Assembly (NCBI GenBank): GCA_030142905.1
Contig: JASJOG010000343.1
Coordinates: 154,501-218,500, forward strand
Length of the DNA stretch: 64,000 nucleotides
Reading direction: 5' to 3'
Source: Heliopora coerulea
Lineage: Eukaryota; Cnidaria; Anthozoa; Scleralcyonacea; Helioporidae
Shown here: piece after piece, positions 10,298 to 20,295 of the stretch
Position numbering within the stretch: position 1 is the first letter of the stretch
Layout of the letters: each line of letters starts with the position of its first letter
Notes under the pieces: model-generated
Databases searched by the model: none
What the model was told of the DNA's origin: nothing
What the model saw: only the letters and a program-made list of their open reading frames with translations
Translations under genes and position numbers: made by a program

Positions 10298-11614
10298 TTA
10301 TTTTCTTCGTTTCCTATATTCTCCAACTAAATATAATGTAAATGCTACTACTAACACCCACAAATTACTCGCAAGCCATGCTAATCCTTTAGCACCTAAT
10401 GAGATAACTTGAGCAATTATATTAAGTAAAGGAGCTAAGAGCTTAGCTGCTAATGATCCTAACTTTTTGCCTAAATTATACAAAGCTTTGGCAAATTTCC
10501 CAGTTGCTTGTAAACCACGCAGAATGGCCTTTCTTGCACTAACAATTATGGTTGTTATAATACCTGCAACTGATATTGCTAATGCTGATAATCCAACCAT
10601 GTTTTCTTTTACCCACTTTTGGAATTTTTGTAGTCTTGATATGTCTTCCTCCTGTTGTTCTCTTACTTCTTCTTTTTGTATTTGTTCAATGGTTTTATCT
10701 CTGGCTTCTCGTAAACCAATAACTCTTTCCTCTAATTCTATGGATTCCTCAGGATTATTTATGTTGTCTCATTCTTCTATTGTCTTATCTAAAGTGTCTT
10801 ATATGTAGTCTGCTTGAACTTTAAGAAATTCTTGTCTTGTGGAATTATCAATACTTTTTGGTGGGTTTAATACACCTTCCAATTCTCGGTTCTCTTCTTT
10901 TGTTAAACCATTGATCGATGTGTACTCTGCAGTTGTGTCAACCATTGGCATATTTCTAACAGTTTCATCTCTATCTTTCTGTTCCTCTTGAATTTCATTT
11001 AGCAATTGTTTAAACTGTTCAATAGCTTTCTTTGCTATTTCTGCATCATTGTACAGTAATACACCATTAGAATCTCTTTTAAGTATTATTTGTGGTTTTC
11101 CACGGTTATTTCTACTAGTTAATGGTTTAAAAGTAATATTATTTTTTGTTTTATCAACATTTCGTATTAATTCAATTGCTTTTTCATTATGTAATACATC
11201 AAGCCCGAAACCTTCATCATAATTTCTTCTTATAAAGTCTTCAACGTTAAATATTTTTTCATTTGCAGCACTTTCAAACAGATTTGGCAGCTCAGCTTCT
11301 ATGTCTAATTCAGGAGTTAAAACATTTGTTGATGGATCTCCTTTTCTTTTTATAGTGACAGTCTTACCATCATTATTGTTAGTGAAGGTGGTCTCACTCA
11401 GTCTATTTTCTTTAATTCGATCAATATATGTAATCCTATCTCTAACATCTTTAACGCGAACTTCTTTCGCATTAGGATCATTCACTAAGCTCTAACGTGT
11501 TCTTACAAGACCTTCATATTCATTTCCCAATTTCTGATCATTCATATCGTAATATTCTGGGTAATTTCTACCCAAGTCTTCCATTTCAAAGTCATCGAAT
11601 CCTCCTTCAGCCAT
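10298..11614 (-). pseudogene. Polinton structural protein with coiled coil and C-terminal membrane domain
   Basis: One reading frame of about 438 codons holds three in-frame stops: TAG near 11493, TAA at 10799-10801 and TGA near 10768. It starts MAEGGFDDFEMEDLG (acidic). The middle is hydrophilic (VRDRITYIDRIKENRLSE). A charged helical stretch (QIQKEEVREQQEEDI) follows, then two hydrophobic segments (LSALAISVAGIITTIIV and NLWVLVVAFTLYLVG) and a basic tail. A conserved protein of this kind lies between integrase and capsid in many Polintons, but its role is not established. A membrane-active or minor capsid role is inference. Confidence 0.6.
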
Positions 11615-11619
11615 ATGTA

Positions 11620-13671
11620 TTACTCTATGTCTTGAATACTACTTTCTGGAATCCAAGTATTATGTTTACTATCATAACCCAGCCATTTTACTAAAATCAT
11701 CTTTTTACCCTTTACCTTTTTCTCTTAAGTATTTTCTCTACTCTATAAACATCATCCAGCTGAGCTGCTCTCTTATTAACACCTGACAACTCCTCTTCAT
11801 AAAACTTTCCAATAATCGGCTCACCTTCCAAGTCTTCTATTTCATACACATTTGGATAATCACGTATAACTTTAATTACTTTGAACAATTCTTCTGTGAA
11901 GTTAGCCTCATAACCTTTAGTAAAAGCAGACTTATATTTTGATATTCTAACCATATCTCCTACCTTAAATTTAGGTAATGGTGACTCAGCAGAGATATGA
12001 CCATATAGAGTTCTCCACACTTGGTCTTCATTCTTTTTGTTAACATCCTTTGGTTTCATTAATATAGTGCTATGCTTAGTATTATTATAATTATACACCA
12101 ATTGGTCCAACACATCAATCCATTTATAAGTTCCTTTACGGTAAAAATATTTCCACATAGCAGTTTTAAGTGTTCTGTTAAATCTTTCTACAACAGCTGT
12201 CTTTTTATCAGAGTTTGTGGAGAAATACTTAATATCGTGTTTTTCTAATAATTTTTTAACACCAACAGTGTAAAACTCTTTTCCATCATCAAATTGAGCT
12301 AATTTAGGGTAATCACCGAATCTCTCTTTAAATTGCCTCAATAGTTCTGTTACTGCTTTTGTCATATTATTAGTATCTTTTCTGTATACAGGAATAGCAA
12401 ATGCATACCTACCAAGAATTTCAATAGATGTTAATATCCAGTAATAACCTTTGTTTTTGTTTTTATATGAACCCATATCAACTAGATCCATCTGTATCTG
12501 CTCACCACGATAGTTAACTTTAGTTTGTTGAATTTATGTTTTCTAACAATTGGTTTAGATCTCCTGTATATGTCTTGTGATCTTAACCAGTCTTTTACCT
12601 GTTCTCTACTGACATTTAAACCATCTTCTAATGCTTTTTGATATAATCTTTCTGCAGATTGGTAACCAGTTTTGGGATTGTAGTAAATATCTTTCAACCC
12701 TTGTTCTGACTCTATTGCCTGTATTCTAAAAGCTCACTCACACTTGAGTTCGACTCCAATGAGATGCACTCAAGTACGATTGAAGTGTGAGTATGAGTGG
12801 AGTATGAGTTTGAGTGTTCACTCTGTGAGGGAGCACTCATTCGTTAAAAAATCTGGTGAATTTGTATGCAAAGATGTTACTCAAGTGTCACTTACTGGAG
12901 TGCGTTACGGTGAATAATCGGGATTGTTTGAGCTATTGATACTTGTTGAGTCTCGGTTGCATACCGTAGTTCGCAAGTCGCTGCTACACATGCCAGATGT
13001 CTCAAAGTAGGCAATATTTTTTACAATTGGAAAAGTATCATCCGCAAGAAAGTTAATGTAATGTTTCCTTAAGCGGGCAATTGTCTCGGATACACGTTTT
13101 ATAATTCTACTTGCTAATGGCTGCGAAATGTCACAAGTCTCCGCATGCTAACTGGAACGTACCAGTGGCATAAAACCGGAGCGTTAACAACTATTGAATA
13201 TCAGCAGGAATGCGTTTTCCTCGGTCATTATGTGCACAAATACCTGGTCTGATTATAGCCAGTAGCTCACGAAACCCAGCCTTCGTTAACCCGTATCGGC
13301 TCCGAAATTGTTCCTCGTCATATTGCTCATAATCAAAATTATACGTCTTTCGTTTATTTCTGTAGTGAACGGGAATATTATCGACTGATGTTAGCCTGTT
13401 TAGCCACCGATCCGTCATGTTTGTATTACTAAGTACAGGTGAGTGTAGGTCAAGGGAGGTATACCTTTCACTCACACCTCACTCCAAATTTGAGCTTCCC
13501 TTGAGGGTGAGTACTGTTTTTGAATAGCTGGAGTGTGAGTGCAGTACCAAACTCTATGACTGTGACGGGGGACTCAATGAGTAGTGAGTTGCGCTTATGG
13601 AGGATGAGCGTCCACTCTTTGAATTTGAGTGTGAGTGAGCTTTTAGAATACAGGCGTATGTCTTTATCCAT
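11620..13671 (-). pseudogene. Polinton retroviral-type integrase with chromodomain, interrupted
   Basis: The gene starts at 13671, is split at its fifth codon by a Harbinger insertion (12716-13656), and resumes at 12715. The N-terminal part (to about 12490) has a basic helical region (SREQVKDWLRSQDIYRR). A frameshift near 12490 leads to the catalytic core (12491-11712): first acidic residue in MDLVDMGS, second in AQFDDGKEF, and Glu in AVVERFNRTL, about 34 residues apart. A second frameshift near 11705 leads to a chromodomain end (ILVKWLGYDSKHNTWIPES) ending at the stop 11620-11622. This arrangement is standard for Polinton integrases, which insert the element into host DNA. Confidence 0.82.
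12716..13656 (-). mobile_element. Non-autonomous PIF/Harbinger element inside the Polinton integrase
   Basis: The element is 941 bases long with terminal inverted repeats beginning [T/C]GCCTGTATTCTAAAAGC and continuing TCACTCACACT. It is flanked by 3-base direct repeats TAT (12713-12715 and 13657-13659). Inside, on the minus strand, 13475-13191 encodes the N-terminal region of a HARBI1-like transposase (FRSRYGLTKAGFRELLAIIR), and 13170-12980 carries a second broken piece (TFQLACGD, SETIARLRKHYINF). The DDE catalytic part is missing. PIF/Harbinger elements usually duplicate TWA; TAT is a departure. Confidence 0.75.
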
Positions 13672-13788
13672 ATAAATTACATTATATATAGTTCCATCAG
13701 TGTTGAGCTGAAATGTGTTTTGTTATTGTTTGTTATTACATCGAAGCATAATTTGTTATAAACACCCTTATTTATTGGTATTTTACTG

Positions 13789-14302
13789 TCAATGTCTGTA
13801 TTTTGTTGTGACTGGAAGAGTTGTTATTGTTCCACTACGTTTACCATTATTGTCTATATTACATGTACGATCAACAGCGTCACAGTTAATTTTAATATAT
13901 CTTAATTTGCTGTTAATTTCAATTGTTTTACTGGTCTTTGAAGAACCGGAATTGATTGTTGTGTTATTATCAAAACCAATAAGTTCTCCAAATCTTTTTA
14001 ACTGTAGTTTGGCATCAGATGTTATTGTGCAAGAATTGTTGTGTAAGTTTGTGGTGATTGATAAATTTCCATTAAGTGATTCAAATTTCTTTTTTATTTA
14101 GTCAAAGGTCCAGTATCCTGGTTCAAATTTAACTGTTGTAGAACCATATACGATTTCTTCATTTTCTCCAGAGTAAACATAATTGTAATCCCAAAATATG
14201 GACACTGTTTTAACATAAATGAATGAATCGTGGTTTATGACCAAACTGATCAAGATCAAGTTCCTTCTTATCGTCTTCAATAAACACTGTTAGTTTCTTC
14301 AT
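13789..14302 (-). pseudogene. Polinton conserved protein of unknown role, broken
   Basis: Minus-strand gene of about 171 codons starting MKKLTVFIEDDKKELDLDQ at 14302. A frameshift near 14240 leads to a frame with IFWDYNYVYSGENEEIVYG and VKFEPGYWTFD. An in-frame TAA at 14098-14100 follows, then KKKFESLNGNLSITTNLHNN and KLRYIKINCDAVDRT, with a stop at 13789-13791. The beta-rich, asparagine-rich pattern suggests a virion surface protein or minor capsid jelly roll, but this is inference. It is divergent from the plus-strand gene at 14327. Confidence 0.5.
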
Positions 14303-14326
14303 ATACAATATATTATATATTATAAC
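14303..14326. promoter_or_regulatory. Short AT-rich spacer between divergent Polinton genes
   Basis: Only 24 bases (ATACAATATATTATATATTA then TAAC) separate the two ATG codons of divergent genes, so any promoter must be shared or lie within coding sequence. Similar ATATAGTATACAATATA words precede the capsid gene near 10281-10297. A TATA-like role is inferred from position and composition only. Confidence 0.35.
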
Positions 14327-15534
14327 ATGGAAGATCTTACCAGAAAATACTATGGAAAGAACTATGACAAGGCTATGAAAACTGCCAAACAAGTGAAGAT
14401 AAGAATGAAAAACGACTTTCTTATAAAGTATCCGAACGCTGACTTAAGAACGTTTGACTTTGAAGTGTATCTCAATCAGGATGATACTTTAGACTCCACC
14501 AATATATTCTTCAAAAATTCAGATATATTAAGCTAAGACATCACCAGTAGCACATTCCTTAATGACAAAACTATGACAAAATATCTCTACTCTAATGTTA
14601 GACACTCAAATTTCCCAACAATAATAAAAACAAAGAGTGCTGTGAAAGAAGAAAATAATAAATTCCCAAAAATCTAGCAATCTAACGGTACAATACAAAA
14701 AATTCCTGAATCAAATGTTCAATATGTTGAAGGATATCGTTTGACTGATAAATACCAGATCATTATATATTGGATTACGACATTAATGACTTCAACATCT
14801 ACATCAACAGTAGAAATTATTTTCCATCAAAGCTTCCAAAAATAAATATAACCACTGATTATAATAAAGCTAATTGGGCCGATAATGAAAGTTATTATCA
14901 AGCGTGTTTTGCAGTTTATTGTGCATCTTATTTCTGTGGAATGTCAAAAGAGCATCTAACCCCATCAAAAGACGTAAATCAGTTTATAACATCACTTATG
15001 CGCTTCCATTTGTATTTCACTGTGAGGAGGTTGATAAGAAGAATGCAAGGAGGATAGAAGATGTCAGCCATCTCAACAGAGTTTTCAGCTGGAAAGTTTT
15101 ATAGAAATATTGAACATATACGACGGAATATGATTTATAGAACCAGAGGTGGTGTTGTGTATCAACTATTTCCAAGCACATTACATAATAATTATAAAAG
15201 ATCTGTGCCTGTAAAAAGCAATGGATTGACAAAAATAGGTATACAGTATATAAACGAGAGTATTGAAGCGTTTATTTATTCCATATTAGGAAGTCAGGCA
15301 TGGACAAAACAATCAATATACAGCAATAGAGCGAGTGCATTAGAAACCCAGCAAGAGTTCAGAAAAATCGTGGAAGATAGTGTTATCAATTATGACACAA
15401 GTGTTAGGATAAACAACATGAATCAAGCAGTGACTGATACTAATGTGGTTCTCAATATCGCTGTTAGCCCCATTCTATGGTTGTTGCCGAGTAATATGAT
15501 ATTCGAAAATATGGAGATTGCGCAGCCAGGTTGA
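14327..15534 (+). pseudogene. Polinton structural protein gene, heavily broken
   Basis: Three plus-strand frames (14327-14536, 14770-15057, 15061-15534) plus the degenerate sequence between them read as one protein. Recognisable blocks are RTFDFEVYLNQDDTLDST, YVEGYRLTDKYQIIIYW, NKANWADNESYYQACFAVY and FHLYFTVRRLIRRMQ, then a C-terminal helical part ending EIAQPG at 15534. At least four breaks are present, and a segment between about 15057 and 15110 seems deleted. It is conserved in Polintons. I cannot assign a role beyond probable virion protein. Confidence 0.55.
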
Positions 15535-15539
15535 GACAT

Positions 15540-15890
15540 AATTAATTTTGAGACACGTTCTCTGACTAAAATTTATTAAATATACGAGCTTTCGACTACC
15601 TAACTGTAGTCTTCGACAGGCAAGACTACAGTTAGGTAGTCTTAAACAACTAGCGAGATCCATACAAGGAAAAAAATAACGAGACCAAATCGATTTGCTT
15701 GAATAAGGTACCTAAGTATGGTTTGGTCAACAACATACCAGTCCCCGGAATCCATGTATATATATATACATATATAGAAAGATACATACACAAACTGAAA
15801 ATTTTTCTCCCTAGTCACCAAGCGGGTAAAAGGACTCCACGCACGTCGAGATTAGTACCCTCGCACCGCGCTTTGCGCGGTGGGCGAGGG
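15540..15890. mobile_element. PLE-type palindrome plus hairpin-headed repeat inserted before polymerase
   Basis: At 15585-15645 an inverted repeat (GACTACCTAACTGTAGTC and its inverse) contains a CTGTCGAAGAC...GTCGAAAGC block resembling a degraded hammerhead end of a PLE. At about 15795-15890 lies a GC-rich hairpin (CCTCGCACCGCGC against GCGCGGTGGGCGAGG) joined to a TAGTACCC/CGTCGAG block. The same unit recurs inverted at about 54745-54890. The insertion appears to have replaced the N-terminal part of the polymerase gene. Confidence 0.5.
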
Positions 15891-15892
15891 GA

Positions 15893-17221
15893 TCATGTAT
15901 TTAGATGCTAATAACCTTTATGGATGGGCTATGTCTCAATATTTACCTACTGGTGGTTTCAGATGGGTTACAGAAAAAGAAATTAACGACATAGACTTGG
16001 CTAAATACAAAGAGGATTACATTATGAAGGTCATGTAATTCTTGTGGGTATTCTAGATCAACTTCTAATATCACACCTTTTTTACTAAAAAGGTCTGATA
16101 TTAGAAGTTGATCTAGAATACCCACAAGAATTACATGACCTTCATAATGACTACCCATTAGCACCAGAAAAGATGAAAGTGACAAAAGAAATGTTATCAT
16201 CATATTGTAAATCAATAAGAGAAAAATATATCAACATCGGTCAAGTACATAAATTAATTCCAACCCTAAACAATAAAGAAAAGTATGTTCTCCATTACAG
16301 AAACTTACAACTATACATCGATTTAGGATTGAAAGCAACGAAAGTACATAGAGCATCAGAATTCAATCAATCCCCTTGGTTAAAGCAATACATAGACTTC
16401 AACACTCAGAAAAGAACTAAAACTAAAAACTCATTCGAAAAAGACTTCTTCAAACTAATGAGTAACTCAGTGTTTGGTAAAACTATGGAAAACCTTCGAA
16501 AAAGAGTAGATGTTAAACTTGTAACGAGAGAAAAAAACTGATAAAATTAACATCAAAACCAACTTTTGTGACCAGTAAAACCTTTAATGAAAAACTGGTG
16601 GCTGTTCATAAGATTAAAGAAACTCTAACCCTCAATAGGCCGGCGTATGTGGGTATGTGTATCTTAGATCTTAGTAAGTCATTAATGTATGATTTTCATT
16701 ATAACTACATTAAACAAAAGTATGGTAGCAAAGCAAAATTATTATTCACAGACACAGACTCATTGACTTATGAAATCAAAGCTGAAGATGTTTATCAAGA
16801 TTTTTGGAGTGATAAGGATAAATTTGATAATAGAGATTATCCAGAAAACTCCCCTTATTTTGATAAAACAAATAAAAAAGTGATCGGAAAGTTTAAAGAT
16901 GAAGCATCAGGAACCCCAATTAATGAGTTTATAGGTTTGAGGAGTAAGATGTACTCATACATAAAAGACACTGATGAATGTGGTAAAACAGCGAAAGGCA
17001 TAAAAAAGAATGTCATAAAGAAAGATATTAAGCATGATAATTATAAAGATGTTCTATTCAACAGAAAACAAATATACCATAAAATGAAAACACTCAGAAG
17101 TCAAGATCATCAATTAGGAAGTTATGAGATAAATAAAATCTCACTCAGCTGTTTTGATGACAAACGTTATCTACATGACAATGGGATGGACAGTTATGCT
17201 TATGGTCATTATAAAATTTAA
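15893..17221 (+). pseudogene. Polinton family-B DNA polymerase, C-terminal part, broken
   Basis: The remnant begins at the YLDANNLYGWAMSQYLP motif, part of the polymerase catalytic region of protein-primed family-B enzymes. It is interrupted by a palindromic insertion (16020-16149), continues through [17 protein letters not shown], loses frame near 16541-16568, and resumes with PAYVGMCILDLSK and motif C (LLFTDTDSL, catalytic Asp pair) before ending at 17221. The exonuclease and terminal-protein domains are absent. In intact elements this enzyme copies the transposon by protein priming. Confidence 0.85.
16020..16149. repeat. Near-perfect palindrome inside the polymerase gene
   Basis: Arm 1 (16020-16082) is an inverted copy of arm 2 (16086-16149), with about one mismatch in some 63 bases and a loop of a few bases around TACT. 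Arm 2 is the polymerase coding sequence in its normal direction. Arm 1 is therefore a local inverted duplication that destroys the frame. Confidence 0.85.
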
Positions 17222-17396
17222 TTCATTATGGTTTAACTTCACGGGGGTACCAACGCATTATCAAACAAACTTTGGAAAAATGAGGTGTTTTCCAAAACTT
17301 GATGAAAACCAGATTGAAGGTAAATTTCTTCGGCCGTAAGTGGGTTTCCAAAGTCTGTGTAAAAAGTGTGCTGGTACCCCCATGTTCTATACTACT

Positions 17397-20137
17397 CCGA
17401 ATGATTCAGTCTTCGCGATTTTATTCATGCGAATAAAAATATCTTGACAGTTCCTTTTATATTGTTTCCAATATTTCGTGAAATACTGCCTTCTAACCAC
17501 GGAGCTTTTTCATTTTTACTTTTATGACTTGAAAAATAACACTCAGCCATACTCAAGCCGTTTCTTTGACTTGAACAAGTTGTTGCACTGAGCAATTTTC
17601 CTCAATAACTACTTAAACAACTTACAAATAAAACTTAGAGGAAACATTCAAGAATGCCCTCTCGACTGCAATTTTTGGTCTTCCATCAATATCATCGCAA
17701 TTCCTATATTTTATATCACGAACTTCACAAGCATTACACGGGTGTGGTGCCATTTGCAAAGCAGCCATCTATTCCAACTCCGTTTTTCTATGCATGCTGA
17801 TCAATTGTTAAAAAATTCTTTTCAAGCCGTTTTGTTAATGACGGGATATATTTCTCTTAAACATAGTCCTTCAGACGAAAACTAACTACATTTTGAAATA
17901 GAAAGTATCTATTTTATCAACCCACCGCGTTTGAACCATGTACAAGGTATAACAGCAGAGATTATGACAGTGTTCGTCCAGCTGAGCTTCCTTACTTCCA
18001 CGATACTTATAAAGATCAAAACACCACTCTCCACTACTAACTCGAAATAGAAACGCCTTACAATATACATGGTACCACATTTCAAGAATACAAAACTTGA
18101 ATCCAATACACTAACATAAATAAACGTTTACTTTTATTTGAACAACATTACCTGGAAGTGAAATGCCTGAAAACTCATGAAACACAATTCCAAATTGATG
18201 GATATTTTACACGTCTAAGACAATCAAAACAACAACAATCAAAGCGCAGTATCCATTGCAATAACGAAAGTAATGGGGCTAAAAGTCTAAATAATTCGGG
18301 TGAGAACTTATCTCTCTAAACAAAGAACATAATCTTGCATGAAACCACCGTGAGTCCATGATACGAATATTGGCGTAGCAATAAGCAGAGGTTTCACTTT
18401 TCGACGTGTACGCAACGAGCCGATCCGCATGATAACTACTAGAACTACGTGTACACAACAAACCCTCGCCCACAATCCCATTTGACCTCTGAAGAATTCG
18501 AGTAAGATTGATAGTTTTTCATAATTGTGAAAAAGCTTGAAATTTAACTTTTAACTGACAAATCGTCCTTATTATATCATAATGGTCTTTCTGGAACTTT
18601 GTGCACAACAAAGAATCACACGGTTGCATGCACGTGTTCCCTTATTTGCCAGGATGCGAAGTTGTTCTGCATCTAGCCTAGTAATATCTCAACGACACTA
18701 AGCACTTACAAATGGATGTTTGGCAAAGCAACATTTCGACAAACTAAGGTCATACACTGCACGCTACACTTCCAAAATTTGGCAAAATCCAATGGTATCG
18801 ACAACACAATATTCTTAGTGTGGATTTTCAGTTTATTCAACACGTATTTAACTGTTTGTGGAGTATATGTCCTTACAAACGTCTGATGTTTTTTCAATTT
18901 CGTCCTGTGAGTACAGAGAAACAAATTGAAATAATATACTTGCACACTAACGGGTGTGCTGGTGACCTTATCTGATTTGCCATTTGTTTCCAAATGCTCG
19001 CAGATATTCCTTCGCTTTTTTTTTCCTTCACACATTATTTAATGCAATAACGGAAGTAAAAAGTCACCTCATTAAATTTTGGTATTTCAGCAAATATGGA
19101 ACATAATTTTGTATAATGAAAAGTAAAGATCACTACCTTGAGCAATGGAGATAATACAGTTAAGATATTTCTTCACCCTTGTCACCTTAAGATTCAAGTC
19201 AAGTTTTTTTCGTTGCTGTCAGTTATGTTCTAGGACGTCTTAATTACTGTTAACTTGCTCTAAGGACTCTATAGTCACTGAAAATTTGTTAGGTTACTAG
19301 TGTCTGCGGCAGTGAAATTGAGCTGTTGTTGTAACCCTCTCTGATCGTTATATATCATGCTGTATGGTTGTTATGTGGCTTTTGTAATCACTAGGTTGTT
19401 GTTCGTATTGTAAGTATGGATTTAGAAAACACAAAAACTTGTGAGAAGGACATCTGTATCACAGCCCAACAAGTATTACCACACCATATCGAGGTAATAA
19501 CAGAGACAACGCTCCTTCGATCACGGCCTTGGCCGAGACTGTTCGTTGTATTCTCCGAGCGATGGTTTGCTGAATTTTCTGAGCAAGAAGATGTACTTGG
19601 AAATGGTCTGTTACGACGATCCACGTTAGTTAAGACTAGTCTGCCACTATGGAGGAAGAATATATCGTCCTAGAAAAGCGAAAGTCGTGTGTTTCACCTC
19701 ACCTTGGGTTTAAGGAGATTTTTTTTAACTTGCAACTATATACGGTTGATATGCAGTCCAATGTATCAATTCGCAATCCCACTAGTTTTGCCACCATTGC
19801 GGTGAGGCATCGCGCCATGGAATCTCAAATTAGGCTGATCATATTTAGTTCAACGATCACTTTTAAAGTTTAACTTTTCAAAGTTTAACTTTTAAAGTTT
19901 AACTATTGCTTTCGCAAAAAGTCCAAACTGCAGTTCTCTTTATCTTCAAACTTCATTTTCGAATAAACAGCCCAGGTGAACTCAAGCTACGTTGCCATTT
20001 GCCACTCCAGTTTACGAAACTCATTCAGGTTCAAGGCAAGACGTAGTTGTGACGCTCAGCTGGATAACTCTTCTTTGGAGCGCCTTTGTTGATCACACGT
20101 GAAGCCATGAGTATATCCCACTATTTTCATAGCTGCT
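17397..20137. other. Intergenic DNA downstream of TRMT10, no gene recognised
   Basis: Several open frames of 60-109 codons occur (for example minus 18106-17886 and 19035-18706), but none shows a family motif or supported splice structure. The minus frame at 18080-17886 is rich in Cys, Trp and Tyr (WYHVYCKAFLFRVSSGEWCF) and could be an exon or transposon relic. I cannot place it. The last part is probably the TRMT10 3' flank. Confidence 0.4.
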
Positions 20138-20295
20138 TCATTCTGCTGCATTTACTTCGGTGAGTTCAACCGAGTTCACATAATTCCCACCATGTCCCTT
20201 ATCTAATAAGGAAACTCCTTTTCGTTTCGGGATGACGTCATAAAATGCCGTTTGCCAATCTTGCGTTTCGAGATATTTAAGGAGAATTTCAAATA
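20138..20295 (-). CDS. TRMT10: TRMT10 exon 9 (last)
   Basis: 158 bases after a CTAATTTCAG acceptor. It encodes [20 protein letters not shown], a VIPKRKG block and a short acidic-polar tail ending NAAE and TGA at 20140-20138. It closes the knot domain. Confidence 0.92.

Larger units (their letters stand above)
7626..17396. mobile_element. Degraded Polinton/Maverick DNA transposon
   Basis: The ends are inverted copies starting AGTAGTATAGA, a similar GGGGGTAC block, then AGCACACTT (left from 7626, right ending 17396). Each end also contains an internal inverted copy of its own GGGGGTAC word (left near 7790-7812, right near 17241). Between them are the Polinton hallmark genes: FtsK/A32-type packaging ATPase, double-jelly-roll major capsid protein, retroviral-type integrase with chromodomain, protein-primed family-B DNA polymerase, and further structural genes. 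No 6-base target duplication is evident. The element is short for the family (about 9.8 kb against 15-20 kb), lacks the N-terminal polymerase and a recognisable protease, and is broken by frameshifts, stops and nested insertions. Confidence 0.85.

Noticed and set aside
13715..14101. Plus-strand open frame of 128 codons in the Polinton
   Set aside because: The minus strand carries conserved Polinton protein blocks across the same bases.
18706..19035. Minus open frame of 109 codons as a host exon
   Set aside because: No domain, no convincing acceptor and donor pair, and no partner exon found nearby.
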